Positions 13,614 through 20,489 of a stretch of DNA of 20,489 bases are shown here, one piece after another. This stretch comes from Actinomycetota bacterium (lineage in GTDB: Bacteria; Actinomycetota; Actinomycetes; S36-B12). Position 1 is the stretch's first letter; every line of letters begins with the position of its first letter. The notes under the pieces are model-generated. The model searched no databases. It was not told where the DNA came from and worked only from the letters and a program-made list of their open reading frames with translations. The position numbers were made by a program, and so were the translations under genes. The DNA lies in contig WLLZ01000022.1 of NCBI GenBank assembly GCA_009700485.1, positions 1-20,489 on the forward strand. Reading direction: 5' to 3'.

Positions 13614-13694
13614 GATCCCGGGCGCCGGCCCGGGATCGACCGCGTGTCTCCCCCGTCATGCGGTCGGTCCCTGACCGGCGCCCGGGATTGTTTT
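13614..13694 (+). terminator. Competing hairpins with T-run between rpmE and prfA
   Basis: Local hairpin: GATCCCGGGC (13614-13623) with GCCCGGGATC (13628-13637), a perfect 10-bp stem with GCCG loop, starting 5 nt after the rpmE stop. Alternative: ATCCCGGGCGCCGG (13615-13628) pairs perfectly over 14 bp with CCGGCGCCCGGGAT (13675-13688), which is followed by TGTTTT. Between the two arms CGACCGC/GCGGTCG (13637-13643 with 13660-13666) can pair. The two large stems share the same 5' arm and exclude each other. Best reading: the rpmE terminator, possibly with an attenuation-type choice. Confidence 0.75.
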
Positions 13695-13752
13695 ATGTGC
13701 ACGTAGTTGAAGACAGCGGGGGTCTCGCCGGCGGATCTCGGAAGGAGGATTG

Positions 13753-14826
13753 ATGTTTGAGTCGTGTGCCGAACTTTCAGTTGAGTACAGCGATCTTGAA
13801 ATCAAGCTCGCCGATCCAGCCGTGCACGCAGATCAGTCGGTCGCTCGTAGGTATGGGCGCCGGTATGCCGAACTGCGTCCCATCATCACGGTTTATCGCG
13901 ATTGGGCAGCACTTGCTGACGATGTGGTGGCCGCCACCGAATTGGCCGATGATGACCAGTCCTTTGCCGATGAGCTTCCGGGCTTGATAGAGCGGGAGAA
14001 GGCAGCGGCCGAGCACCTAACTCGATTGCTGTTGCCCCGTGATCCACTTGATGACAAGGATGTCATCCTGGAGGTTAAAGCGGGGGAGGGCGGCGAAGAA
14101 TCGGCGCTATTTGCCGCCGACCTGCTGCGCATGTACATGCGTTATGCAGAACGCCGCGGCTGGACAACGCAAATTATCGACGCGGTTGAGTCTGATCTTG
14201 GTGGTTACAAGGACGTGGCTTTGGCGGTTAAGGCGCGCGGTAACCCTGAACCAGGTGATGCTCCATATGCCCGGCTCAAATACGAGGGCGGGGTCCATCG
14301 AGTGCAGCGGGTGCCGGTGACCGAATCCCAGGGGCGTATCCACACCTCGGCCGCTGGTGTTCTTGTGTTCCCGGAAGCCGAGGATGTCGACGTTGTAGTT
14401 GATCCAAACGACCTGCGGATCGATGTTTTTAGATCATCAGGCCCCGGTGGTCAAAGTGTGAACACGACCGACTCCGCGGTACGAATTACCCATCTGCCTA
14501 CCGGGGTGGTCGTTTCCTGTCAGAACGAAAAAAGCCAATTGCAAAATAGGGAGCAGGCGATGCGAATTCTGCGCGCCCGGCTGCTGGCCGCCGCCCAAGA
14601 GCAAGCGGCTCAAGATGCTTCCGATGCGCGCCGCCTACAGGTGCGCACCGTCGATCGTAGTGAACGAATTCGCACGTTCAACTTCCCGGAGAATAGACTC
14701 GCCGACCACCGCGTTGGATACAAGTCACACAACCTAGACCAGATTCTCGATGGTGATCTCGACGACGTCATCAATGCCTGTTTGGAGGCTGATAACGCGG
14801 TGCGATTGGGTGACACCCCATCGTGA
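13753..14826 (+). CDS. prfA: Peptide chain release factor 1 (RF1)
   Basis: Recognises UAA and UAG stops and triggers peptide release. 357 aa. The stop-codon tripeptide is P188-V189-T190 (PxT), the same numbers as in E. coli RF1, and the catalytic G232-G233-Q234 lies in SSGPGGQSVNTT. The C-terminal region has RTFNFPENRLADHRVGYK. I start at ATG 13753 (AAGGAGG, 4 nt before) instead of the adjacent TTG 13750, which is too close to the ribosome site; the residue numbering supports this. It overlaps prmC by 4 nt (GTGA), so the methylase is coupled to its substrate protein. Confidence 0.97.
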   Translation: MFESCAELSVEYSDLEIKLADPAVHADQSVARRYGRRYAELRPIITVYRDWAALADDVVAATELADDDQSFADELPGLIEREKAAAEHLTRLLLPRDPLDDKDVILEVKAGEGGEESALFAADLLRMYMRYAERRGWTTQIIDAVESDLGGYKDVALAVKARGNPEPGDAPYARLKYEGGVHRVQRVPVTESQGRIHTSAAGVLVFPEAEDVDVVVDPNDLRIDVFRSSGPGGQSVNTTDSAVRITHLPTGVVVSCQNEKSQLQNREQAMRILRARLLAAAQEQAAQDASDARRLQVRTVDRSERIRTFNFPENRLADHRVGYKSHNLDQILDGDLDDVINACLEADNAVRLGDTPS

Positions 14827-15809
14827 ACTGGGATGTTGACCACACCACCGGTGGTCGAACCACCGTCCGCGACGTACTCATCGACGCCGAACGTCGATTA
14901 GTGGCGGCGGGGGTGCCATCACCAAATGTTGATGCTGCTGAAATTATCGCGTTCGTACTCGGGGTTCGGCGCAACCGATTGATTTTGCAGGATTTAGTTA
15001 CACCTGCTCAACGAGTGCAGGTAGAGCAGCTCATGACTAAGCGACTTTCCAGGGTGCCGTTACAGCACCTACTAGGTACTGCAGCTTTTCGCCATATTGA
15101 ACTCCAGGTTGGGCCCGGGGTTTTCATTCCGCGCCCCGAAACCGAACTGGTGGTAGAAGCTGGTATTCGCGAATTACGTGAGCTACCAGTTTCGGAGCGA
15201 ATCGCCGTTGACCTATGTTCCGGTAGCGGTGCGATCGCGTTGTCGATTGGCATCGAGGTTGAAAACTCTAGGGTCTACGCCGTTGAATTAGACGATGAGG
15301 CCGTTCGTTGGACCAGGCGGAACCTCGCCGCTCAAGAGGTGGCATTGGCTGAAGCCTTTTCTCGAGTTGATGTGGTGCACGATGACGCCGCCTTGGTTGC
15401 CGATCCCGGTCATGGCCTCGCACGGTTGGCCGGTCAAGTTTCAGTTATCGTCGCGAATCCACCGTATATTCCGGCTCGCATGGTGCCAAGGGAGCCAGAA
15501 GTTCGCGATCATGAACCAAAAGTTGCCCTTTTTGCCGGTGAAGATGGCCTCGACGTAGTGCGCGGGGTGCTGCGAACCGCGGCAATTTTACTTAAGCCAG
15601 GTGGCCTGCTAGTTATTGAGCATGCAGATGTTCAGGGCGCTGATGCCGGGCTACTCGGGGTTGCGGGGCTAGCACAGAGTTTGGTCGCGGGCGAAGAGCT
15701 CGCGCTGCTGGCCAAAATGCCAACTGGCACCCGGGTATGGCCCGAAGTCATCGATCGCAAGGATTTAAATGGACTGCCGCGGTTTACTATCGCTCGCCGA
15801 TCTAGTTGA
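14823..15809 (+). CDS. prmC: Release factor glutamine methyltransferase PrmC/HemK
   Basis: N5-methylates the Gln of the GGQ motif in release factors, using S-adenosylmethionine. 328 aa. It has an N-terminal helical factor-binding domain, then the conserved GPGVFIPRPETE, SAM motif I DLCSGSGAIALSIG, the acidic motif VYAVELDD, and the substrate-glutamine-binding NPPY (212-215) followed by IPARMVPREP. DHEPKVALFAGEDGL and the C-terminal methyltransferase strands complete the fold. The GTG start overlaps the prfA stop by 4 nt. It is slightly longer than the E. coli protein. Confidence 0.96.
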   Translation: MNWDVDHTTGGRTTVRDVLIDAERRLVAAGVPSPNVDAAEIIAFVLGVRRNRLILQDLVTPAQRVQVEQLMTKRLSRVPLQHLLGTAAFRHIELQVGPGVFIPRPETELVVEAGIRELRELPVSERIAVDLCSGSGAIALSIGIEVENSRVYAVELDDEAVRWTRRNLAAQEVALAEAFSRVDVVHDDAALVADPGHGLARLAGQVSVIVANPPYIPARMVPREPEVRDHEPKVALFAGEDGLDVVRGVLRTAAILLKPGGLLVIEHADVQGADAGLLGVAGLAQSLVAGEELALLAKMPTGTRVWPEVIDRKDLNGLPRFTIARRSS

Positions 15810-15821
15810 GAAGGGGCCACC

Positions 15822-16511
15822 ATGTTGCGGCTAGCGTGCGGGACAACCGCCGAGAACGTAGATCGGCCACGTTCACTAACTGCCGCTACTTCAGCTGCGC
15901 GGCGCGGCGATTTGATTTTGGTGCCGACCGAGAGTGTTTATGCACTGGCGACCGACCCATTTAATAGCCGTGGAGTCGCTTCATTACGCAAGGCCAAGAG
16001 CCAATCAAACCAGATACCGGTGCCAATCATGGTGCCCAGTGCGGCCACCATGAGCGGCCTCGCGGTGCACGTGGGCTTACCGGCGGCCCGGGCGCTCATG
16101 CTCAACTTTTGGCCCGGCTTGTTGACCTTGCTCTTTGAGCCGCAGTCAACCTTGTCCTGGGAGATGCCCCGAGATGCCCCACTTGCGGCGCGAATGCCCC
16201 TGCACCCACTACTTCTTGAATTACTGCGAGCAACCGGCCCCTTGGCGGTGACCGGAGCCAATGTGGCCGGAATGCCGGCAGCCACCACAGTCGATGATGG
16301 CGTTGCTCAGTTTGGCGAAGCCATCGTGCTCGCCCTTGACGTCGGCGAACTTGGGGTGATGCCCGAAATCGCACGCGCTGGGCTAGCGGCGACGATCAGC
16401 ACCGTGGTTGACCTGCGCGGCCCGGCTCCGGAGTTAGTGCGGGTAGGCGCGGTGGGCGTTGCCGAGTTGCGGGCGGTTTGCCCAGATTTGGTCGATTCGA
16501 CGGCGGTCTAG
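15822..16511 (+). CDS. L-threonylcarbamoyladenylate synthase (Sua5/YrdC/TsaC family)
   Basis: 229 aa with a YrdC-like fold that makes threonylcarbamoyl-AMP from threonine, bicarbonate and ATP for t6A37 of ANN-reading tRNAs. Family landmarks align: PTESVYALATD (35-45) for PTDTVYGLG, RKAKSQSNQIPVPIMV for the KGR-x-P segment, WPGLLT (97-102) for WPGPLT, RMPLHP (124-129), and TGANVAG (144-150) for SSANxSG. Several of these are altered at usually conserved positions, so activity is probable, not certain. GAAGGGG is 5 nt before the ATG. Position after prmC matches M. tuberculosis Rv1301. There is no separate Sua5 C-terminal domain. Confidence 0.88.
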   Translation: MLRLACGTTAENVDRPRSLTAATSAARRGDLILVPTESVYALATDPFNSRGVASLRKAKSQSNQIPVPIMVPSAATMSGLAVHVGLPAARALMLNFWPGLLTLLFEPQSTLSWEMPRDAPLAARMPLHPLLLELLRATGPLAVTGANVAGMPAATTVDDGVAQFGEAIVLALDVGELGVMPEIARAGLAATISTVVDLRGPAPELVRVGAVGVAELRAVCPDLVDSTAV

Positions 16512-16539
16512 GTGCAGAGGCAGCCAAGGCCCTATTGCG

Positions 16540-16545
16540 TAGACT
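16540..16545 (+). promoter_or_regulatory. Candidate -10 before glyA
   Basis: TAGACT fits TANNNT and lies 26 nt before the glyA ATG, leaving room for a short leader with GGGAG. No -35 match is seen at 17-18 nt. glyA could be read both from here and by readthrough from sua5. Confidence 0.3.
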
Positions 16546-16571
16546 AGGCCCACCAACAACAAGGGAGCTAG

Positions 16572-17834
16572 ATGAGCAGCACGCCATTTTGGGGTCCGGA
16601 TTTCGACGCGCTGGCCGCCGAGGATCCACAAATTGCCGGCGTCGTCTTGGCCGAGTTGGAACGGCTGCGCACTGGATTGCAGCTGATCGCCAGCGAGAAC
16701 TTCACCTCACCTGCCGTTTTGGCGGCGCTCGGCTCGACATTGAGTAATAAGTACGCCGAGGGATACCCCGGCCGGCGGTATTACGGTGGTTGTGCTGAAG
16801 TTGATGTGGCCGAGGAAATCGGCATTGCGCGCGCCAAGGAACTCTTTGGCGCCGACCATGCCAACCTCCAGCCCCATAGTGGGGCGAGCGCCAATCTCGC
16901 TGCTTACGGTGCTTTCGTCATGCCCGGTGAGACCGTGCTCGCCATGAGCTTGCCCCACGGCGGTCACTTGACCCACGGTTCGAAAGTCAATTTTTCGGGT
17001 AAGTGGTTCAACATCGTCTCGTACGGGGTTCGCAAAGATACCGAACTTATTGATTATGACGAGGTACGCGCACTAGCTGTTGAGCACCGGCCCAAAATGA
17101 TCATCTGCGGGGCGACGGCTTATCCGCGGCTCATCGATTTTGCTGCATTTCGCTCCATCGCCGATGAAGTTGGCGCCATCTTGATGGTTGATGCGGCACA
17201 TTTCATCGGATTAGTCGCGGGCCGGGCCATCCCGAGCCCGGTGCCATACGCAGACGTAGTAACTTTCACCACCCACAAAGTGCTGCGCGGCCCCCGCGGC
17301 GGCATGATTTTGTGTAAGGCTGAGCACGCGGCTGCCATTGATAAGGCAGTATTCCCGATGATGCAAGGTGGCCCGCTCATGCATGCGGTGGCGGCGAAGG
17401 CTGTAGCACTAAAAGAAGCTGCAACACCCGCTTATCAGGACTATGCCAAGCAGGTCATCGTCAATGCGCAGGCACTGGCTGCCGGCCTAGAGGCCGAAGG
17501 TATGCGCCCGGTGAGTGGCGGTACCGATACCCATCTCGCGCTGGTGGATCTGCAACCACTTGGCGTGAGCGGGTCCGAAGCTGAAGTTCGCTGTGATGCC
17601 GCACGTATTACCTTGAATAAGAATTCGATTCCGTACGATCCCCAGCCGCCATCGGTTGGATCGGGTATACGAGTTGGCACACCTTCGGTCACCACCCAAG
17701 GGATGGACGCCGGCAACATGAAAGAAATTGCCGCATTGATCGGTCGTGCGGTGCGTGAGCCAGCGACCGCCGCCGCGGTAGCAGCCGATGTGTTGGAATT
17801 GGTAACGAAGCACCCGGCCTACCCGCAGAGCTAA
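16572..17834 (+). CDS. glyA: Serine hydroxymethyltransferase
   Basis: A PLP fold-type I enzyme that interconverts serine and glycine while charging tetrahydrofolate with a one-carbon unit. 420 aa. Landmarks: IASENFTSPAV near the N-terminus, YAEGYPGRRYYGGC, HSGASAN, the cofactor Asp region ILMVDAAHFIGL, the PLP lysine K236 in TTHKVLRGPRGG, and VGSGIRVGTPSVTTQGM near the C-terminus. The start is ATG with GGGAG 4 nt upstream. It is placed between sua5 and wecA, where mycobacteria have no glyA; other actinobacteria such as Streptomyces have one nearby (from memory). A candidate promoter lies just upstream. Confidence 0.97.
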   Translation: MSSTPFWGPDFDALAAEDPQIAGVVLAELERLRTGLQLIASENFTSPAVLAALGSTLSNKYAEGYPGRRYYGGCAEVDVAEEIGIARAKELFGADHANLQPHSGASANLAAYGAFVMPGETVLAMSLPHGGHLTHGSKVNFSGKWFNIVSYGVRKDTELIDYDEVRALAVEHRPKMIICGATAYPRLIDFAAFRSIADEVGAILMVDAAHFIGLVAGRAIPSPVPYADVVTFTTHKVLRGPRGGMILCKAEHAAAIDKAVFPMMQGGPLMHAVAAKAVALKEAATPAYQDYAKQVIVNAQALAAGLEAEGMRPVSGGTDTHLALVDLQPLGVSGSEAEVRCDAARITLNKNSIPYDPQPPSVGSGIRVGTPSVTTQGMDAGNMKEIAALIGRAVREPATAAAVAADVLELVTKHPAYPQS

Positions 17835-17879
17835 CTATTGACCGACCGATGTCGAATGAGTTGACCGAAAGGAGGGCCC

Positions 17880-19001
17880 GTGCGCGAATATCTATTGTGC
17901 TTACTCGCGGCGGCCGCCGTCACTTATCTGACAACTCCACTCGTTGAGCGCTTTGCAATTCGTTTCGGGTTCGTTGCCGAAGTACGCGATCGTGATGTGC
18001 ACGCCGAGTCCACTCCCCGCCTTGGTGGCATAGCGATGATGCTGGGGCTTTTTACCGGCCTATTGCTGGCAAGCAAGCTCCCCATGATGGGCTCAGTTTT
18101 TGAGACCGGTAGTGCACCACTAGCCCTGCTGTCAGGGGTGGCGATCATTGTTTTACTGGGCATCGTCGACGATAAGTGGGGGCTTGACGCACCAATTAAA
18201 TTGGCCGGTCAGGTATTAGCAGCGGGTGTGATGGCATTTCAAGGTATCGCCGTCATTTGGTTGCCTATCGGTGGCACCTTCGTGCTGGACCCACTAACAA
18301 GTGTGCTATTCACCGTCTTAATCGTCTTAATAAGTATTAATGCCATTAACTTTATTGACGGCCTTGACGGGCTAGCGGCCGGCATCGTGGCGGTGGCGGC
18401 CGGGGCTTTCTTCGCCTATTCGTATCTACTCTCGGTGGTGCTCGGGGTTGAGCGCGCAACTTTGGCGACTTTGGTTTCGGTACTTCTTGTGGGCATCTGT
18501 ATTGGGTTCTTGCCCCACAATGTGTACCGCGCGCGCATCTTTATGGGCGATACCGGCTCGATGATGCTGGGCTTATTACTCGCGGCGAGCACAATCACGT
18601 TATCGGGTCAGATTGATCCAAGCGCGCTCGCTGGCCCGACAATTATCCCGACTTTGCTGCCGATCTTGCTGCCGATTGCGGTCATGGCCATTCCGCTGGT
18701 TGATCTACTCCTAGCTGTAGTGCGCCGCACCCGTGCTGGGCGTAACCCATTTGCCCCCGATAAGCAGCACCTGCACCATCGCCTCCTTGAGATGGGGCAT
18801 TCCCAAGCCCGTGCTGTGTTGATCATGTATGCCTGGACGGCGTTGGTTGCCGGCACCGCGGTAGCAATTGCTTTTGTGCCCATTTCTTATGCAGTGGCAG
18901 GTTTTGCGGTGGGATTAGGTCTGTTAATTTTCGTGGTGCGCCGTCCACCCAAGGCCCCGGTCGCTGCTGTTCACCAACTGCGCAGCGGCACCCGCGGCTA
19001 G
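17880..19001 (+). CDS. wecA: Undecaprenyl/decaprenyl-phosphate GlcNAc-1-phosphate transferase (WecA/Rfe type)
   Basis: An integral membrane PNPT-family enzyme that moves a sugar-1-phosphate, GlcNAc-1-P in mycobacterial WecA, from UDP-sugar to a polyprenyl phosphate, starting cell-wall linker or polysaccharide synthesis. 373 aa and about 11 helices. Cytoplasmic-loop motifs: D39-V-H41 and P46-R47-L-G-G; NFIDGLDGLAAG (D160, D163), the Mg-binding Asp cluster; FMGDTGSMMLG; and the HLHHRL carbohydrate-recognition motif (H297, H299, H300). AGGAGG lies 4 nt before GTG 17880. It sits directly before the atp operon, as rfe does in M. tuberculosis (Rv1302). Sugar specificity is inferred from that synteny. 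Confidence 0.92.
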   Translation: MREYLLCLLAAAAVTYLTTPLVERFAIRFGFVAEVRDRDVHAESTPRLGGIAMMLGLFTGLLLASKLPMMGSVFETGSAPLALLSGVAIIVLLGIVDDKWGLDAPIKLAGQVLAAGVMAFQGIAVIWLPIGGTFVLDPLTSVLFTVLIVLISINAINFIDGLDGLAAGIVAVAAGAFFAYSYLLSVVLGVERATLATLVSVLLVGICIGFLPHNVYRARIFMGDTGSMMLGLLLAASTITLSGQIDPSALAGPTIIPTLLPILLPIAVMAIPLVDLLLAVVRRTRAGRNPFAPDKQHLHHRLLEMGHSQARAVLIMYAWTALVAGTAVAIAFVPISYAVAGFAVGLGLLIFVVRRPPKAPVAAVHQLRSGTRG

Positions 19002-19006
19002 TCGTC

Positions 19007-19034
19007 GGGGTGGATCCCACCCCGCAAATGCGGG
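19007..19034 (+). terminator. Overlapping hairpins after wecA
   Basis: GGGGTGG (19007-19013) with CCACCCC (19017-19023) makes a 7-bp stem with a 3-nt loop. CCCGC (19021-19025) with GCGGG (19030-19034) makes a second hairpin. They share CCC and cannot both form in full. There is no T-tract. This could terminate wecA transcription or attenuate entry into the atp operon. Downstream, TGA-TAGCGT (19047-19055) is an extended -10-like match that could start atp transcription. Confidence 0.5.
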
Positions 19035-19110
19035 CCCTTGTTCCCGTGATAGCGTTCGGCCCGCGGTCTTCAAACCGTTGTTTTCATCCGCCAAACTTGC
19101 GGGAGGGTCT

Positions 19111-19560
19111 TTGGCAGCGCCTCTGGAAGAGACGCCGTTCGTCCTTCCCTCGGTAGTTTTTCGGCCAGCACGACTAGCCGTGTTTTGCGTAGTTCTAAGT
19201 GGTGTATCAATCGCACTTGCCGCCCTTGCGGGCGCGGTGATGTTTGGCGTGTTTTTCGCCATTGGGTTGGTTTTAGGCCTCGCTAATGCGCAGGTTGTGA
19301 GTTGGTCGGTTGCCGCGATCGCCGCGCAAGATCACCCACTTAAGCGCGGCCTGGCGCTGAACTCTGCGACCCGACTGCTCGTAATCACCATTATTGCTCT
19401 GGTCGTAGCATTTGTCTTTCGACCATTTGGCTTCGGCGTCTTGTTTGGCCTCGCACTGTTTCAGGTGGTCCTAGTGCTGAGCACTGTGATTCCTGTTTGG
19501 ATGAAGATCCGCAAGGGTGAACTTGATGCTCCAGTTGATTCGGAGACTCAGAAGTCGTGA
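19111..19560 (+). CDS. AtpI-like small membrane protein of the ATP synthase operon
   Basis: 149 aa from TTG 19111. It has four hydrophobic helices arranged as two hairpins with a charged Lys/Arg segment (DHPLKRGLALNS) between them and a hydrophilic C-terminus. Its position just before atpB corresponds to AtpI or Rv1303-type proteins, thought to assist c-ring assembly or Mg handling. Start choice: TTG 19111 has GGGAGGG ending 3 nt before it; the TTG at 19078 in the same frame has no ribosome site. Its TGA overlaps the atpB GTG (GTGA). Sequence is weakly conserved, so the call rests on size, topology and context. Confidence 0.72.
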   Translation: MAAPLEETPFVLPSVVFRPARLAVFCVVLSGVSIALAALAGAVMFGVFFAIGLVLGLANAQVVSWSVAAIAAQDHPLKRGLALNSATRLLVITIIALVVAFVFRPFGFGVLFGLALFQVVLVLSTVIPVWMKIRKGELDAPVDSETQKS

Positions 19561-20318
19561 CCATGATAAGAGAATTCAGCCCGGTAGCCTCTATTGAGGT
19601 CGGTAGCCATACCACCGCTACCTGGCTAGGCATGACGGTCAACACCGACACGATCTACGCAACCTTGGTGGCCGCCGTAGTTACCCTCATACTTGCTTTC
19701 TTCCTTCGGGCCAAGGTCACATCCACCGGTGTGCCAAGTGGTGTTCAGTTGTTCTGGGAAGCCGTGACCGTTCAGATGCGCGGGCAAGTGCAAGCGTCTA
19801 TGGGCCTCTCACTGGCTCCATTCGTGCTTCCACTGGTGGTAAGCCTTTTCGTATTTATCTTGGTCGCGAACTGGATCTCGGTGCTCCCACTGCAGTTCGC
19901 CTCGGCCGAGGGAGGTGCCGTTGAGTTACTAAAACCGCCTGCCTCCGATATCAATTTCGTGCTGGCCCTTGCTCTGTTCGTCTTCATCTGCTACCACGCG
20001 GCGGGCTTTAAGCGAAGCGGCATCATCGGTTACCCCATAAAGGTCACCAAGGGCCACGTGGCCGTCCTCGCCCCGATCAACCTCGTGGAGGAGATCGCCA
20101 AACCAATCTCCCTGTCGCTGCGGCTTTTTGGCAATATCTTCGCCGGCGTCATCATGGTAGGACTGATCGCGATGCTTCCCGCTTACATAATGTGGGCACC
20201 CAATGCGATCTGGAAAACGTTCGACCTCTTTGTCGGACTCATTCAGGCCTTTATTTTCGCTCTGTTAACAATTCTCTACTTCAGCCAAGCCACGGAGACA
20301 GAGGAGTCGCACCACTAG
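19557..20318 (+). CDS. atpB: ATP synthase F0 subunit a
   Basis: The stator channel subunit that passes protons to the c-ring. 253 aa. The essential arginine is R189 in SLRLFGNIFAG, followed by the conserved last-helix region with GLIQAFIFALLTILYFSQA. An earlier WISVLP segment and the soluble loop before NFVLALALFVF are also typical. The start is GTG 19557, overlapping the atpI stop by 4 nt; ATG 19563, two codons later, is an equally possible start. The ribosome site is weak (GGAG 11 nt before GTG), so coupling to atpI is likely. Length fits actinobacterial subunit a. Confidence 0.97.
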   Translation: MTMIREFSPVASIEVGSHTTATWLGMTVNTDTIYATLVAAVVTLILAFFLRAKVTSTGVPSGVQLFWEAVTVQMRGQVQASMGLSLAPFVLPLVVSLFVFILVANWISVLPLQFASAEGGAVELLKPPASDINFVLALALFVFICYHAAGFKRSGIIGYPIKVTKGHVAVLAPINLVEEIAKPISLSLRLFGNIFAGVIMVGLIAMLPAYIMWAPNAIWKTFDLFVGLIQAFIFALLTILYFSQATETEESHH

Positions 20319-20385
20319 GCTACGCATGCGCCATTTCACTAATGACATTTCCACTGAGAAATAAAAGCAAACCGACAAGAAATTA

Positions 20386-20392
20386 AGGAGGA
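20386..20392 (+). promoter_or_regulatory. Strong ribosome binding site and A-rich leader of atpE
   Basis: AAGGAGG ends 6 nt before the atpE ATG after an A-rich, G-poor stretch (20358-20385). It is the best-placed ribosome site among the three atp genes here, fitting the need for many c subunits per enzyme. Confidence 0.65.
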
Positions 20393-20398
20393 ACAGCA

Positions 20399-20489
20399 AT
20401 GGCAGACCCAACAATCGTGGCCGGAGCCCTGATCGGCGGTGGCCTCATTTTAGGTGGCGGCGCCATCGGTGCGGGTATCGGTGACGGTA
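20399..20489 (+). CDS. atpE: ATP synthase F0 subunit c (N-terminal part, cut by window end)
   Basis: Thirty codons are visible: MADPTIVAGALIGG, then a run of glycines spaced as GGGAIGAGIGDG, the GxGxGxG helix-packing motif of the first c-ring helix. The proton-carrying acidic residue of helix 2 lies beyond the window. AAGGAGG precedes the ATG. The gene begins 80 nt after the atpB stop, the usual operon order a then c. Confidence 0.95.
   Translation, partial: MADPTIVAGALIGGGLILGGGAIGAGIGDG

Noticed and set aside
17836..17868. Two TTGACCGA copies before wecA as -35 elements or an operator
   Set aside because: No matching -10 at a usable distance; an 8-bp repeat of this kind can arise by chance.

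Overview
The window comes from a moderately GC-rich actinobacterium. The evidence is gene order. From argS onward the series argS, lysA, hom, thrC, thrB, rho, rpmE, prfA, prmC, sua5, (glyA), wecA/rfe, atpI-like, atpB, atpE matches the conserved actinobacterial block (M. tuberculosis Rv1292 to Rv1305, from memory). Rho also carries the long N/R/D/G-rich insertion typical of that phylum. I cannot name the genus.

Layout. (1) Positions 1-2504, almost all minus strand: the 5' part of a secreted protein gene, a yhhQ-type queuosine-precursor transporter gene overlapping an EmrE-type SMR exporter gene, tRNA-Arg(CCG) immediately upstream of the SMR gene, a 30-nt tandem repeat, and a CDF metal transporter. 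(2) 2580-3848: a YihY/BrkB membrane protein on plus, then a minus-strand cold-shock gene with a long terminator hairpin. (3) 4068-11306: argS and lysA on plus, a minus-strand aquaporin Z, then the hom-thrC-thrB threonine operon. (4) 11336-17834: a possible short ORF, then rho, rpmE, prfA, prmC, sua5 and glyA, which cover transcription termination, translation and tRNA modification. (5) 17880-20489: the wecA-like lipid-carrier glycosyltransferase, then the start of the ATP synthase operon (atpI-like, atpB, atpE). atpE is cut by the window end.

How the genes fit together. LysA completes lysine synthesis from diaminopimelate. Hom, ThrB and ThrC carry the other aspartate branch from aspartate semialdehyde to threonine. 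PrmC methylates the GGQ glutamine of the release factor encoded just before it. GlyA supplies glycine and one-carbon units. Sua5 uses threonine to start t6A synthesis.

I corrected several starts by looking at ribosome binding sites and family numbering. The SMR gene starts at ATG 1337, because the upstream GTG lies inside the Shine-Dalgarno. csp starts at 3848, argS at GTG 4068, aqpZ at 7898, prfA at 13753, yihY at 2580 and atpI at TTG 19111.

I found no mobile element, CRISPR array, defence system or clear novel multi-gene system. The observations most worth checking are regulatory: -10-like hexamers placed 6 nt before SD-less GTG starts (argS, lysA, CDF, and a short ORF upstream of rho); a perfect 14-bp inverted repeat that competes with a 10-bp hairpin between rpmE and prfA; and the tRNA-Arg/SMR junction, where the mRNA leader begins 4 nt from the Shine-Dalgarno if the tRNA is cut out. 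No stretch longer than 300 bases lacks a gene.
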